Positions 26,701 through 35,566 are shown, counted from the stretch's first letter. The stretch is DNA of 64,000 bases from an uncultured Bacteroidia bacterium (GCA_943788195.1 CALSPH010000001.1:309673-373672); one strand, 5' to 3'. Numbers and translations are program-made. The notes: generated from the sequence alone by a model not told the origin.

Positions 26701-27839
26701 AACGGAAAGTTAAGTTTATTGGCTGCTTCATTTTTCTTGTCATCAATGACCTTGGTGTATATCTGTGTAGTCTGCAAATTCTTGTGGCCTAACATTTTGG
26801 ATACAGTATAAATGTCGACACCCTCAGTTAGCAGGAGAGTAGCATAAGTGTGTCTAAAACAGTGAAATGTAATGTGCTTACCAATATCGGCTCTTGTTAC
26901 CCAATCTTGAATTCGTTTATTATTTCGGTCTGAGTATTTCAGATTTGGAAAAACTGGTTTATTGGATTGACTTCTTTCCCCGAGGAGTTTTCTTGCTTCC
27001 TGACTTATGGGGTGTCTTTCTAAACTATTGGTTTTCTTGTGTCGAAAATGGAGAAAGGTTCCTGATTTATGGTCATTGATATCCTTCCAATACAATCCTT
27101 TTATATCAGAAAACCGAAGTCCTGACAGGGCAGAGAATAAGCATGCTCTTCTAAGGATATCATCAGAGAATGGAGTTGACGCTAATCGTGATAGTTCATC
27201 TGATGTTAAAAATGACCTTTCAGACTCTTCTTCTTTTATCCCTTCAATCATACTTCGATAATCTTTTACCAAATATCCATTTGAGTAGGCATATCTTAAA
27301 ACAGCTCTAAACTTATTAAAGTATGACAATGCCGAATTCCTGCTTAACATCATTTTTTCTCGCCTCAAGCTTTTTGCTGTGAGTAAATGAGATTTGAAAC
27401 TATTGATGAAGTCCACATTAATATCAGAGCACTTTACTTCACGACCATTGATAAATTCGATGTAGTAATTCAAGGAGGATGTCCAAGAACCATGTAGGGT
27501 CTTTTGTCGCTCCTTTGACAAGCGTTGAAATAAGTCGATAAAAGGTGTCTCACGCTTTTCCCTTAGAGCCAACTGTTCCCTTTCACTTTCACTATATACC
27601 TCGGGTTTTTGAAGCTCATTTTCCTTTCTTGACCTTATTTGTTCAGCGATTAGTAGGGTTGCCTTCTTATTCTCTTTTTCGAGAGGCGTACTTGGATTTT
27701 CTTGGACATACATCTTTAGAAACTCACGTCTTGTTGTCTTGCCATCAACCCCTGTAATAGGAGGATAGAAATCAAGGTATAGGCTCAATCGTTGTTTGGA
27801 AATTTTCTTTGTTCGAAGTTTAACCTTAGTTGTGTTCAT
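26697..27839 (-). CDS. tyrosine recombinase / phage-type integrase
   Basis: A 380-residue Bacteroidota-type integrase. It has an N-terminal arm-binding region (LYLDFYPPITGVDGKTTRREF), a SAM-like core-binding domain around 100-205, and the catalytic domain with all key residues: Arg in SALSGLRFSDIKGL, His-x-x-Arg in HCFRHTYATLLL, His in MLGHKNLQTTQ and the Tyr nucleophile in IYTKV (about residue 361). It cuts and rejoins attachment sites through a covalent DNA-tyrosine intermediate. It is flanked by the regulator upstream (overlap 4 nt) and a small coupled gene downstream. Its location beside the mnmE 3' end and the paired repeats identify it as the element's own integrase. Confidence 0.92.
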   Translation of the reverse strand: MNTTKVKLRTKKISKQRLSLYLDFYPPITGVDGKTTRREFLKMYVQENPSTPLEKENKKATLLIAEQIRSRKENELQKPEVYSESEREQLALREKRETPFIDLFQRLSKERQKTLHGSWTSSLNYYIEFINGREVKCSDINVDFINSFKSHLLTAKSLRREKMMLSRNSALSYFNKFRAVLRYAYSNGYLVKDYRSMIEGIKEEESERSFLTSDELSRLASTPFSDDILRRACLFSALSGLRFSDIKGLYWKDINDHKSGTFLHFRHKKTNSLERHPISQEARKLLGERSQSNKPVFPNLKYSDRNNKRIQDWVTRADIGKHITFHCFRHTYATLLLTEGVDIYTVSKMLGHKNLQTTQIYTKVIDDKKNEAANKLNFPL

Positions 27840-28564
27840 ATTACAGGGTTCATTATTTCGTCAAAATGCTTTTTGGAGATGAATACCTGTCGTCCATTTT
27901 TCTTCTTAGGTACTCCATATTTTTTTGTCCGAAGGTAAATTTGGTCTCTTGACAACTTGTACTCTACCATCAATTCGGATACAGAAGACCAATCACTTAT
28001 TCTTTTTCTTTCTTTTATCCGCCTCTCCATAAGGTTATCAAGATGAGGTTTGGAGATAATCAGAAGACTACCGTGATATGTGAATGGGATATTATGCCTT
28101 CGTATTAATTGATATAACCATTGGTAACTTATACTGAACTGAAATTGAGCCTCACTGGAAGTGTAGTAGGATGTTATGACTGGTTTGGGTTGCTCCGTTT
28201 TTATCACCTGACGGGACTGAAATACATGTTCTACATCCTCCTTTTTAATTAAGGTTCGATTGCCAACTTTAACAATTGGAATGGTCCCGTTATTAATCAG
28301 GTTGTATATCGTACTTCTGCTAACATTCAAGATTTTACTTAGCTCAGTAATCTTTAGGAATGGTTTTGCTTCTAAAATTTTGTAATCTGTCTTAACAGAA
28401 TTAAAGAGAGCATTCTCTGTTGTCAAGACTTTCTCGTTTCTCTTCCTTTTCTTGTAATTCCTTTTATTGCACGTGGCGGAGCAGAATTGAGTAACGGTGG
28501 TTTTGGCCGTAAAGAGATTACCGCATTCGATACACTTTCTTGTTACCGTAATATTTGAACTCAT
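27836..28564 (-). CDS. helix-turn-helix (excisionase-family) regulator with zinc-finger N-terminus
   Basis: A 242-residue protein. Residues ~10-36 hold a C-x2-C ... C-x3-C zinc finger (CIECGNLF, FCSATCNKR). Next comes a MerR/excisionase-like winged helix (LKITELSKILNVSRSTIYNLI ... GTIPIVKVGNRTLIKKEDVE), then two further DNA-binding-like modules (QFSISYQWLYQLIRRHNIPF and LSRDQIYLRTKKYGVP) that look like repeats of the same fold. It precedes and overlaps the integrase gene by 4 nt. The role is probably recombination directionality factor and/or control of the integrase operon; a mobile-element regulator is the safe description. Confidence 0.75.
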   Translation of the reverse strand: MSSNITVTRKCIECGNLFTAKTTVTQFCSATCNKRNYKKRKRNEKVLTTENALFNSVKTDYKILEAKPFLKITELSKILNVSRSTIYNLINNGTIPIVKVGNRTLIKKEDVEHVFQSRQVIKTEQPKPVITSYYTSSEAQFQFSISYQWLYQLIRRHNIPFTYHGSLLIISKPHLDNLMERRIKERKRISDWSSVSELMVEYKLSRDQIYLRTKKYGVPKKKNGRQVFISKKHFDEIMNPVI

Positions 28565-28659
28565 AATTGTCCTATACTGTCCACCAGTGTCTTATAGTGG
28601 CCAATTTGGGAGAAATTACCACAGATAATTTCCGAAAGAGACACCATGAACTACTCAAA

Positions 28660-28679
28660 GGTACAAATAAGGTACAAAA
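28660..28679. repeat. candidate integrase arm site, right
   Basis: GGTACAAATAAGGTACAAAA, identical to 21878-21897, located between the regulator start and the mnmE stop. Two GGTACAAA units 11 bp apart, one DNA turn, fit binding of the integrase N-terminal domain. Confidence 0.55.
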
Positions 28680-28787
28680 ATGACCGAAAAATACTCTTAT
28701 TAAGGCAAACAGGAATAATTCAATAATCCATAAAACGCTGTATAACAAGTTGATACACTTTGTTTTAAGGCAAGAATACTTTGATTG

Positions 28788-28806
28788 TTTACTTCCCAAT
28801 ACAAAA
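28788..28806. other. putative right attachment site in the mnmE 3' end
   Basis: TTTACTTCCCAATACAAAA covers the last mnmE codons (Cys-Ile-Gly-Lys-stop on the minus strand). The matching left copy is at 21819-21839. Confidence 0.5.
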
Positions 28807-30162
28807 GTTGCTAAACACGCTGGAGAGCACATCATCTGCAGAAATTGTTCCTCCAGTGATTTGACCCAAGTCATTGATGACTTGCTTTAAGTCTGAGGCG
28901 ACTTGTTCGGCATATTTCTGATTCTCTAAACCATCAATCACTTCAACTAAAGCATGATTAGCAGATTGAAGTGCAGATAAGTGTCTCTGGTTGGTAACTA
29001 AAGAAGAATTGCCATACGAATTCAGTTCAACCGCCTGTTCCTCCAGAAATTGGATTAACTCACTAATATCACCTTGATCTGCGGATATACAAATACCTGC
29101 TGGACTGAGTTGATTAAGTTGCTTCCTCTTTGCCTGATCTACCAAGTCAACTTTGGTGAATACCACATGCACATCAGGGTCGGATGCTATAATATTTGAA
29201 AGCTCCTTTGTTATTTCATCCTTTGAATCCGAACTATCCACAAGGTATAAGATGAGGTTGGCCTTTTTTATGGCTGCTTTTGCCCTTGAAATACCAATCT
29301 GTTCAATTTCATCTTCCGTTGAATCCCTTAATCCCGCGGTATCAATTAGATTGAATTGAACTCCTTTAATATTTAACTTTTCTTCCAGTGTATCTCTAGT
29401 GGTACCGGCAATATTTGAAACAATCGCCCGATTGTCATCCAACAATGCATTCAATAGCGTGCTTTTACCTGCATTGGGCTTGCCCGCAATTACCGTTTGG
29501 ATCCCTGACTTGATTGCATTGCCTTGTTTGAAGCTATTCACTAATCGAATAATTTCCTTTTGCAATTCTTGACAAAGCTCCAAGAGTTTATCCCGCTGTG
29601 CAAACTCCACATCCTCTTCGCCAAAATCCAATTCAAGTTCGAATAAGGCTGCAAAATCTATTAAGTCCTTTCGCAGTGTCACCAAACGGGTTGAGAATCC
29701 ATTTCGCAATTGATTAACGGCTAGTTTATGCGCAGCTTCTGTTTCGCTATGTATGAGGTCAGCAATCGATTCAGCTTTCACCAAATCCAACTTCTTATTC
29801 ATAAATGCCCGCAAACTAAATTCACCCGGTTCTGCCAATCGCACATTAGACATATTGGTAAAAACATCTAATATCAATTTGATTACTACCGGTGATCCAT
29901 GGCAGGTGATTTCAACTAAATCTTCTCCTGTAAAAGATTTTGGTGCCCTGAAAACGGAAACCATCACCTCATCAATGGTTTGGCCATCGCCATCTTCTAA
30001 ATATCCATAATGCAAGCTATAACCCAATGCATCTTCAATGTCCTTACTAAACAAGGCGCTGGTTTTTGTTACCACATCTTGGCCCGATAAACGAACAATC
30101 CCTAAAGCGGCTACACCACTAGGTGTAGACAAAGCAATAATATTATCATTAAGTTGATACAT
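28789..30162 (-). CDS. mnmE: tRNA modification GTPase MnmE
   Basis: MnmE with MnmG installs the cnm5/cmnm5 group on wobble U34 of certain tRNAs. The 457-residue product has the N-terminal formyl-THF-binding domain (IIALSTPSG, RAFMNKKLDL), an alpha-helical middle and an inserted G domain. G motifs: GKPNAGKST, GTTRDT, DTAGLR and FTKVD (slightly unusual NKxD). It ends in the conserved FCIGK with the functional cysteine. I choose ATG 30162 (MYQLND) over an in-frame ATG at 30210 because homologues begin here and a promoter box lies just upstream. The mobile element abuts its stop codon and leaves the tail intact. Confidence 0.95.
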   Translation of the reverse strand: MYQLNDNIIALSTPSGVAALGIVRLSGQDVVTKTSALFSKDIEDALGYSLHYGYLEDGDGQTIDEVMVSVFRAPKSFTGEDLVEITCHGSPVVIKLILDVFTNMSNVRLAEPGEFSLRAFMNKKLDLVKAESIADLIHSETEAAHKLAVNQLRNGFSTRLVTLRKDLIDFAALFELELDFGEEDVEFAQRDKLLELCQELQKEIIRLVNSFKQGNAIKSGIQTVIAGKPNAGKSTLLNALLDDNRAIVSNIAGTTRDTLEEKLNIKGVQFNLIDTAGLRDSTEDEIEQIGISRAKAAIKKANLILYLVDSSDSKDEITKELSNIIASDPDVHVVFTKVDLVDQAKRKQLNQLSPAGICISADQGDISELIQFLEEQAVELNSYGNSSLVTNQRHLSALQSANHALVEVIDGLENQKYAEQVASDLKQVINDLGQITGGTISADDVLSSVFSNFCIGK

Positions 30163-30171
30163 TTGAGCATG

Positions 30172-30179
30172 CAAAGATA
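30172..30179 (-). promoter_or_regulatory. -7 promoter box of mnmE
   Basis: TATCTTTG on the minus strand, 9 nt before ATG 30162, inside the longer alternative reading frame. It supports the shorter start. Confidence 0.5.
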
Positions 30180-30211
30180 AGATTACAAATCCTTCTTTTA
30201 ATTGAACCATC

Positions 30212-30380
30212 AGAATACTATCATGGTATCATTATAATCCTAACACAGATAACCGGCTTGGGATTATATATTGTGAAAGAAACATTGAATACTTTGGGAG
30301 GAACGCTGCATATTACCTCTAAGTTAAAGTCTTTTACCCAAGTCTACATTACCATACCATTAAGGTCTAATTTGCTCTAA
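30212..30380 (+). pseudogene. 3' remnant of a sensor histidine kinase
   Basis: The plus strand here encodes the end of an HATPase domain: TGLGLYIVKETLNTLGGTLHI then SKLKSFTQVYITIPL, with a stop at 30378-30380. This is the G2 box and final strands and closely matches the C-terminus of the intact kinase that follows (TGYGLYIVKE, SFTEVIINLP). Everything upstream of about 30212 is gone, replaced by the mnmE start region on the other strand. It lies in the same frame as the following kinase. It looks like the leftover of a tandem kinase gene. Confidence 0.65.
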
Positions 30381-30491
30381 CGGTTTAATTCGTTCAATAC
30401 AGCTTATTTTATTTATAATTGTGGTATTAGGCTACTGAGACAATTACAACTGCGCATTATTCTAGGAGTAAGAAATAATATTCCTAGCATT

Positions 30492-31769
30492 GTGCCTTAC
30501 CGGGCTGGTTTAAGGCGTGCAGGGTTCGCCTTACAAGCTAGTTTATTTGGGATTATCTACAGTTTGATTAACCTGGTGCTGAGTTCTTATTTTAAGAACT
30601 GGATGGGGATCTTCATTTATGTAGATTTTATTGCCATATGTTTAATTGTCGTTTACTTAATATATAACAAGCAAATCAATACTGCTCGAATGCTCTTCAT
30701 TATTTCAGCTATTGTGATGAATACCATTTTTGCTTCATCTGGAGGTTATTATGCAGGAGCTCAGTATTCCTGGTTCACATTGCTTTTACTTATTTTTACA
30801 CTAATTTCTATTAAGGAGAAAAAGCTATTAATCCCCGCTCTAATTGTTTTAATTGCAGCTATTTTATTCTGTGAATTCACCAATTATGAATTCCTTGGCG
30901 CAGGTTCGCGATTGATGGATACTGCTCATTATAAAAACCTTTCTCACTTTATTATTAACACCCTATTTACCAGCATCATTCTTTTCTTCCTTTCACTCAA
31001 TTTCTATAACACCTATCGGGAAAAAGATCGGGAAAATCAGTATTTAAAGGCCAAAACGAATAGCCTCAGAAGGGCGAACCAGGAGCTTGATAATTTTGTA
31101 TATCACGCATCCCATGACATCAGAGCTCCTTTGACCAGTATGTTGGGATTAATTGAAATCGGAAAGTCAGAAAAAGACATTAGCAATGTTCACAAATTAC
31201 TGAGTTTACAAGAAAGAACCATCAAGCGCTTGGATGAATATGTCAACAACATTCTTACCTTATCAAGAGTAAAAAGATCAGAAATTGAATCAGTTGAAAT
31301 CAATTTTAAAGAAGTCATTAATTCTGTTCAAGCGCATTGCCAATTCATGTTGAAGGATAAAAACATAGTCGTAGAAACATTTGACAAAGCAGAACACTTG
31401 AATTTCTGCTCAGATCAACATCGAATATTGACTATAGTTACCAACCTAATGACCAATAGCATCAAATTCTCAGATGCTAAGAAAAAAGAAAAGTTGATTT
31501 TCATTCATATTGAACCTTCGGACGTTTTTGACAAAGGCGTTAAAATTCGTGTGCGTGATAATGGTATTGGAATTAAAAAGGACAATATTACTAAAGTAAC
31601 CGACATGTTCTACTACAATAATGACAAAGAAATGGGGACCGGCTACGGGCTTTATATTGTTAAAGAAACCGTTGACAAATTATTTGGTAAATTGAAAATT
31701 GAGTCCCAGTTTGGTTCATTCACTGAGGTGATTATTAATCTCCCTCATTTACCAGCAACTAAGGCTTAA
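30492..31769 (+). CDS. membrane-bound sensor histidine kinase
   Basis: Two-component sensor: six hydrophobic helices within residues ~15-175, a short coiled coil (YREKDRENQYLKAKTNSLRRANQELDNF), a HisKA domain with the phosphoacceptor His at about residue 208 (ASHDIRAPLTSML), and an HATPase domain with N box NLMTNSIKFS, G1 box RDNGIGI and G2 box GTGYGLYIVKE. No periplasmic sensor domain is evident, so the signal may be sensed in or at the membrane. The start is uncertain: GTG 30492 is the first usual codon, but the frame is open back to 30381 with family-like sequence (LQLRIILGVRNNIP), so a non-ATG start further up is possible. No response regulator is adjacent. Confidence 0.82.
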   Translation: MPYRAGLRRAGFALQASLFGIIYSLINLVLSSYFKNWMGIFIYVDFIAICLIVVYLIYNKQINTARMLFIISAIVMNTIFASSGGYYAGAQYSWFTLLLLIFTLISIKEKKLLIPALIVLIAAILFCEFTNYEFLGAGSRLMDTAHYKNLSHFIINTLFTSIILFFLSLNFYNTYREKDRENQYLKAKTNSLRRANQELDNFVYHASHDIRAPLTSMLGLIEIGKSEKDISNVHKLLSLQERTIKRLDEYVNNILTLSRVKRSEIESVEINFKEVINSVQAHCQFMLKDKNIVVETFDKAEHLNFCSDQHRILTIVTNLMTNSIKFSDAKKKEKLIFIHIEPSDVFDKGVKIRVRDNGIGIKKDNITKVTDMFYYNNDKEMGTGYGLYIVKETVDKLFGKLKIESQFGSFTEVIINLPHLPATKA

Positions 31770-33603
31770 AATAATAGTTATCCTGTTCTTTAATTACATC
31801 GCCACGCAATGCTCTGTAACGCTTAGACGATTCAACCACAAACAAACTGCCTTTTTCTTCCAATATTAATTTTTCATAATACTTCATTGCATTAGCCGTG
31901 TCTTTCAGTTGATTTTCGTAAATACTAGCCAATTCGAAGAGGGCATTATCATATAGAATATCTGCCTTATGTTGTTTTATAATGATTTTATATGAGGCAA
32001 TGGATTGATCCCAGTTTTTAAGCTGTCCATAAACCCTTGCCTTCAAATAATGCACTTCGTCTTCTAAGCTATGTCCTGGAAACAACAAGGCAATTTTATC
32101 GGCCTCTTTCATTGCTTCAGTTGTTTTGTTCTGAAAAAGGAACAATTCTGCATTCGCATAGGCCTCCATAGCCACATAATTAGAGTCTAAGCCCAAATTA
32201 TCTTGAATGTGAAGTGCTAGCTCAATCGCGTTATTAGAGATTAACTGTGAGGTCGCCCCTTTTAATACTTCCAATTGTTTCTCTGCCCAAGTAAACTCGC
32301 TCCTGAAATAAGCTAATCTGGCTTTTCTGAACTTCGCTTCTTGACCCAACGGCTCTTCTTTAAAAGACTTTTCTACTTGCGCATAAAGCAACTCACTTTC
32401 CCAAACATCGCCTGTAAATAAATACGCATCCCCCAAATCCAACTTGCATTCTGCTTTGAACTTATCACTAATTGCGGGCAGCTTAATTACTTTTTCCAAT
32501 AAGTCAATGGATTTTTTACTCATTTGTAACTGCTTGATATAAATTTCTGAAAGTTGCCGCATAGCCTTGGCAGCATAAGGATTTCTATTATTGGATTCTA
32601 TATATGCGAGAAAGTCCTTTTCTAACAATGCTAAACTCGCGCTATCTGGATAAGGGACAGATATAACTTCATTATACCGTGATGATAACCAACCCGCTTG
32701 CGCTTGGTGATAATAGCGTTGATTATTCCCCAATTCCAATACATATGCGTAGCATTTACTGGCAACAGTGTATTCCTTATTGTTAGTGCATAAATCCGCA
32801 AGATTTATTAAAGCTCTCCCCTGATCATTTTTCTTTTTACTGATAGATTTATAATGAACAAATGCATTGGACCAGTCTTTTTGCTGAACAAAAGCCCAGG
32901 AAAGCATTTCTTCATATAAGATTGGAAACTTCTCCGTTCTAATTTTTTTAATAAGTAGAGTCCTTAATAAAGCATAATCTTCTGAGGAGTTTAAATAAAC
33001 CGGGAGATTTGCCACTACTTGCCGATAGGGTGATGCCCCTGTTACGGCAAAGGCTAGCAGCCCTTCTAAACTTTGCTGTTTATTCCCTTGCAAGTAATTA
33101 ATCTGTGATATGGTAATTACATGTAAATACGGAGAAAGTTCATGGTCCTGATTTTTCTTTAAGACTTCTTTGGCTAAATCAAATTCTGACCTATTTCGCA
33201 AAGCACTGCTCAACGCAATGGCAGAATACCTGCTTTGATACGAAGTGGATACTAACTTGGAATACAGTTTACTTGCCTTCTTTTTTTCTCCAAGCATGGC
33301 ATAGAAATAAGCCTCATCGACATCATAAAAAACACGCTGTGAACTGCGTGCGAAGTGTTTCGCGAGACGGATGGCACTTTTGAAATCTTTAGATTGCTCT
33401 AAACAAGATAAATAAGGATAATAAATTGCGGTGGTGGCAGTATTCGATTTAATAACCCCTTCAAATAATATAGATGCCTTCTCACACTCTCCTGTATTTG
33501 CATATTGAATTGCTAATTTTTCATCAGAGCTTTGGGCTAACAAAAATGAAGTGCATAGCAGCAAACCTAAAAACATCGCTACTTGAAAAAATCGCAGTTT
33601 CAT
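31759..33603 (-). CDS. exported tetratricopeptide-repeat protein
   Basis: A protein of about 614 residues with a signal peptide (MKLRFFQVAMFLGLLLCTSFLLAQ), then all-helical sequence with recurring TPR signatures. Examples are ALINLADLCTNNKEYTVASKCYAYVLELG, KLDLGDAYLFTGDVWESELLYAQ and LKARVYGQLKNWDQSIASYKIIIKQ. It resembles the large periplasmic TPR proteins of Bacteroidota. I choose ATG 33603, which directly begins the signal peptide, rather than the upstream ATG at 33636. It is the last gene of the minus-strand mutL cluster (4 nt after the phosphatase gene if the upstream ATG is used), and its 3' end overlaps the histidine kinase end by 11 nt. Binding partner unknown. Confidence 0.75.
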   Translation of the reverse strand: MKLRFFQVAMFLGLLLCTSFLLAQSSDEKLAIQYANTGECEKASILFEGVIKSNTATTAIYYPYLSCLEQSKDFKSAIRLAKHFARSSQRVFYDVDEAYFYAMLGEKKKASKLYSKLVSTSYQSRYSAIALSSALRNRSEFDLAKEVLKKNQDHELSPYLHVITISQINYLQGNKQQSLEGLLAFAVTGASPYRQVVANLPVYLNSSEDYALLRTLLIKKIRTEKFPILYEEMLSWAFVQQKDWSNAFVHYKSISKKKNDQGRALINLADLCTNNKEYTVASKCYAYVLELGNNQRYYHQAQAGWLSSRYNEVISVPYPDSASLALLEKDFLAYIESNNRNPYAAKAMRQLSEIYIKQLQMSKKSIDLLEKVIKLPAISDKFKAECKLDLGDAYLFTGDVWESELLYAQVEKSFKEEPLGQEAKFRKARLAYFRSEFTWAEKQLEVLKGATSQLISNNAIELALHIQDNLGLDSNYVAMEAYANAELFLFQNKTTEAMKEADKIALLFPGHSLEDEVHYLKARVYGQLKNWDQSIASYKIIIKQHKADILYDNALFELASIYENQLKDTANAMKYYEKLILEEKGSLFVVESSKRYRALRGDVIKEQDNYYFKP

Positions 33604-33640
33604 ATTGTTGCTAATATACGTTAATTGTAAATTCATTCTC

Positions 33641-34711
33641 CTATAATTTCAGTTTTGCAAAAACCAATTTGTGATCAGAAGGCACAATTTTACTACTGTA
33701 TTCCAGTGCCTTTATACTTGGGTCAGCGAAAATATAATCAATTCGATAGGCCGGAAATTTGCCAGTATAGGTAGTTTCTATTCCAAAATTAGTTTGGGTA
33801 TAAATATCATTTAATAATCTGCTCACTTGGCCATACCCATAGGATACAGGTGGCTCATTAAAGTCTCCACATAGGATCATTGGATAAGGGCTATTTTTCA
33901 GCTGATTCATAAGCACATCAATTTGATCTGCCCGAATGCACGCAGCATTTTTTATTCTCCTAAGGATGGTTTTAGATTGTTCTATTTTAAGTTCTTCCTG
34001 CGGATTTTCAATAATCCGATAATCCGCACGACTAAAACGTATGGATTGCAAATGGACATTCATCACGCGCACTATTTTATTCTTAACCTCAACATCTATC
34101 CATGCACCCATGTTGCCTGTATACTGACTAAATTCAATCCCTCCAGTTTTAATAATTGGGAATTTTGAAAACACAACCATGCCAAATGTTCCTTTCTTTC
34201 TACCATCTTTTAGCACCTTAAAATGCGCATAAGGATAGTTTAGTTTCTTCTTGAAATAGTCCAAGTCAAATTTTCCCATCGATAAAAACTCTTGAAAACA
34301 TAAGACATCTGGATCCAATTGATTAATTGTACGGACCACATCCTTTTCCCAGTCTGGACGATTCTTTTTACTGGCATCAAAATATCCAAACAATTGAGTG
34401 TTAAGCGAAGCAATCTTTAGGTCTGCCTGTTCAACATTATCATCTGCATTGACATTTCCAAAATATGCCGTGAAGTTTGAATAATTAAGAACGATAACTA
34501 TGGCGCTCAAAAAGAGCCATTTCCTTAACCCTAGAAGATGATACATAAAGAAAAACACATTGATAAGCAGAAAGCCAAGGAAGCCAAGTCCCAAAAAAGT
34601 CATCGGCCAGAATTGATTAGGGCTGATATATGGTACCAGTACACATGCCAATAGCAATAGAGCAAAAATGGCATTTATGAATAGAAAAAATTTACTAAAT
34701 ATGTTCTTCAC
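33641..34711 (-). CDS. membrane-anchored endonuclease/exonuclease/phosphatase family protein
   Basis: A 356-residue protein with three N-terminal hydrophobic helices (about 5-30, 36-60, 66-85) and a C-terminal EEP domain. The EEP motifs are LKIASLNTQLFGY, DVLCFQEFLSMG (metal-binding Glu), RVMNVHLQS, MILCGDFNEPP (catalytic DFN) and PSDHKLVFAKLKL (catalytic Asp-His). The family includes nucleases, inositol phosphatases and sphingomyelinases that cut phosphodiester bonds with Mg; the substrate is not determinable. The stop and start junctions with the rhomboid gene upstream overlap by 1 nt. The order mutL-rhomboid-rhomboid-EEP recurs in Bacteroidota as far as I recall. Confidence 0.82.
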   Translation of the reverse strand: MKNIFSKFFLFINAIFALLLLACVLVPYISPNQFWPMTFLGLGFLGFLLINVFFFMYHLLGLRKWLFLSAIVIVLNYSNFTAYFGNVNADDNVEQADLKIASLNTQLFGYFDASKKNRPDWEKDVVRTINQLDPDVLCFQEFLSMGKFDLDYFKKKLNYPYAHFKVLKDGRKKGTFGMVVFSKFPIIKTGGIEFSQYTGNMGAWIDVEVKNKIVRVMNVHLQSIRFSRADYRIIENPQEELKIEQSKTILRRIKNAACIRADQIDVLMNQLKNSPYPMILCGDFNEPPVSYGYGQVSRLLNDIYTQTNFGIETTYTGKFPAYRIDYIFADPSIKALEYSSKIVPSDHKLVFAKLKL

Positions 34712-35550
34712 TACACTTCGATATCACGCGCTCTAAATAGGGTTTCCTTTTCTTTAGAAGTCAAGTTATCATAACCAGAGTCATTAATTTTATCCAAAAT
34801 AGCATCAATTTCTTGTTGACTGGGAACCCCGTCTGGTGTTGGCTTATGTTCTCTGGTTTGCGAAGGGCGATTGGGCGATCGGTTTATACTCACTTTATAC
34901 GCTTTAATGCTTTTTGTAGATTTCCTGGGTAACATATTGGTTAATTTTCCAGTCCAAAACATAACTAAAAGAGCTCCAGCCAGACCACCAGCAATATGGC
35001 ATATTCTCCCACCAGCATTGGAATCAGTGAGTATGCCCAATAAATCCATAAATGCATAGGCCACCGTAATCCACCAAACCTTAATACGCAAAAATCCATA
35101 TAAGAAAAATTCATAGTTGGGGCGTAGCACTGTTAAGCCATACAGGATACCCATTACCGCTCCAGAGGCCCCAATTAAAACTGCATTGCTACTCACCAAA
35201 CCTATAAAAGCAAGTGCACCAATAATCCCTGCGGCAAAGTAAATTTGATATACCCTTTTACTCCCCAGAAGATCTTCCAAAACTCTTCCAACAAAATAGA
35301 GGATAAGCATATTCTTTAACAAATGCCATAAACCGGCATGACTGAACATGTAGGTAATAAGGGTATATGGGCTTTGCGCTAATTCGCGAAAGCTATCCGG
35401 TACTTGTACAAAAGTTCCTAGTTTATCTGAGCCTATGGCACTAACAATCCATACACTTAATGAAAATGCAGCATTGATGATAATCAAACGCATAGTAGCG
35501 CTTGAATTTTTCGCCCAAAAGGATCTGATATGGTAGATAAAATTAGCCAT
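34711..35550 (-). CDS. rhomboid-family intramembrane serine protease with DUF6576-like tail
   Basis: A 279-residue polytopic membrane protein with six helices in residues ~20-205. Catalytic Ser is in IGASGAVMGILYG and catalytic His in CHIAGGLAGALLV; the HLLKNMLILYFVG helix carries the conserved His-Asn region. Rhomboids cleave substrates within the membrane. The C-terminal soluble tail (GVPSQQEIDAILDKINDSGYDNLTSKEKETLFRA) is the small helical DUF6576 element common on Bacteroidota rhomboids. It lies 16 nt downstream of a second rhomboid gene, and its stop overlaps the EEP gene. The substrate is unknown. Confidence 0.88.
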   Translation of the reverse strand: MANFIYHIRSFWAKNSSATMRLIIINAAFSLSVWIVSAIGSDKLGTFVQVPDSFRELAQSPYTLITYMFSHAGLWHLLKNMLILYFVGRVLEDLLGSKRVYQIYFAAGIIGALAFIGLVSSNAVLIGASGAVMGILYGLTVLRPNYEFFLYGFLRIKVWWITVAYAFMDLLGILTDSNAGGRICHIAGGLAGALLVMFWTGKLTNMLPRKSTKSIKAYKVSINRSPNRPSQTREHKPTPDGVPSQQEIDAILDKINDSGYDNLTSKEKETLFRARDIEV

Positions 35551-35566
35551 TGCCCTTTAGAATAAC

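Larger units (their letters stand above)
21819..28806. mobile_element. ~7 kb integrated element at the 3' end of mnmE
   Basis: The element is bounded on the right by the last codons of mnmE (28788-28806, TTTACTTCCCAATACAAAA on the plus strand). On the left it is bounded by an imperfect copy of the same sequence (21819-21839, TTTACTTCCC-CCG-ATACAAAA). The integrase gene and an excisionase-like regulator lie at the mnmE end, as expected for tyrosine-recombinase islands that restore the target gene on insertion; mnmE (trmE/thdF) is a known island target in other bacteria (for example SGI1). Candidate arm sites occur just inside both ends. Cargo: small membrane protein, several hypothetical proteins, a broken DUF6371 gene, a lipoprotein and the remnant of a second recombinase. 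No conjugation or replication genes are seen, so it is probably a decayed or mobilisable element. Confidence 0.65.

Noticed and set aside
28572-28874. Minus-strand ORF of 100 codons overlapping the mnmE end.
   Set aside because: It reads mnmE out of frame and covers the attachment and arm sites; it has no recognisable protein features.
30163-30210. Upstream ATG 30210 for mnmE.
   Set aside because: It adds 16 residues not found in the family and would place the promoter box inside the coding region.
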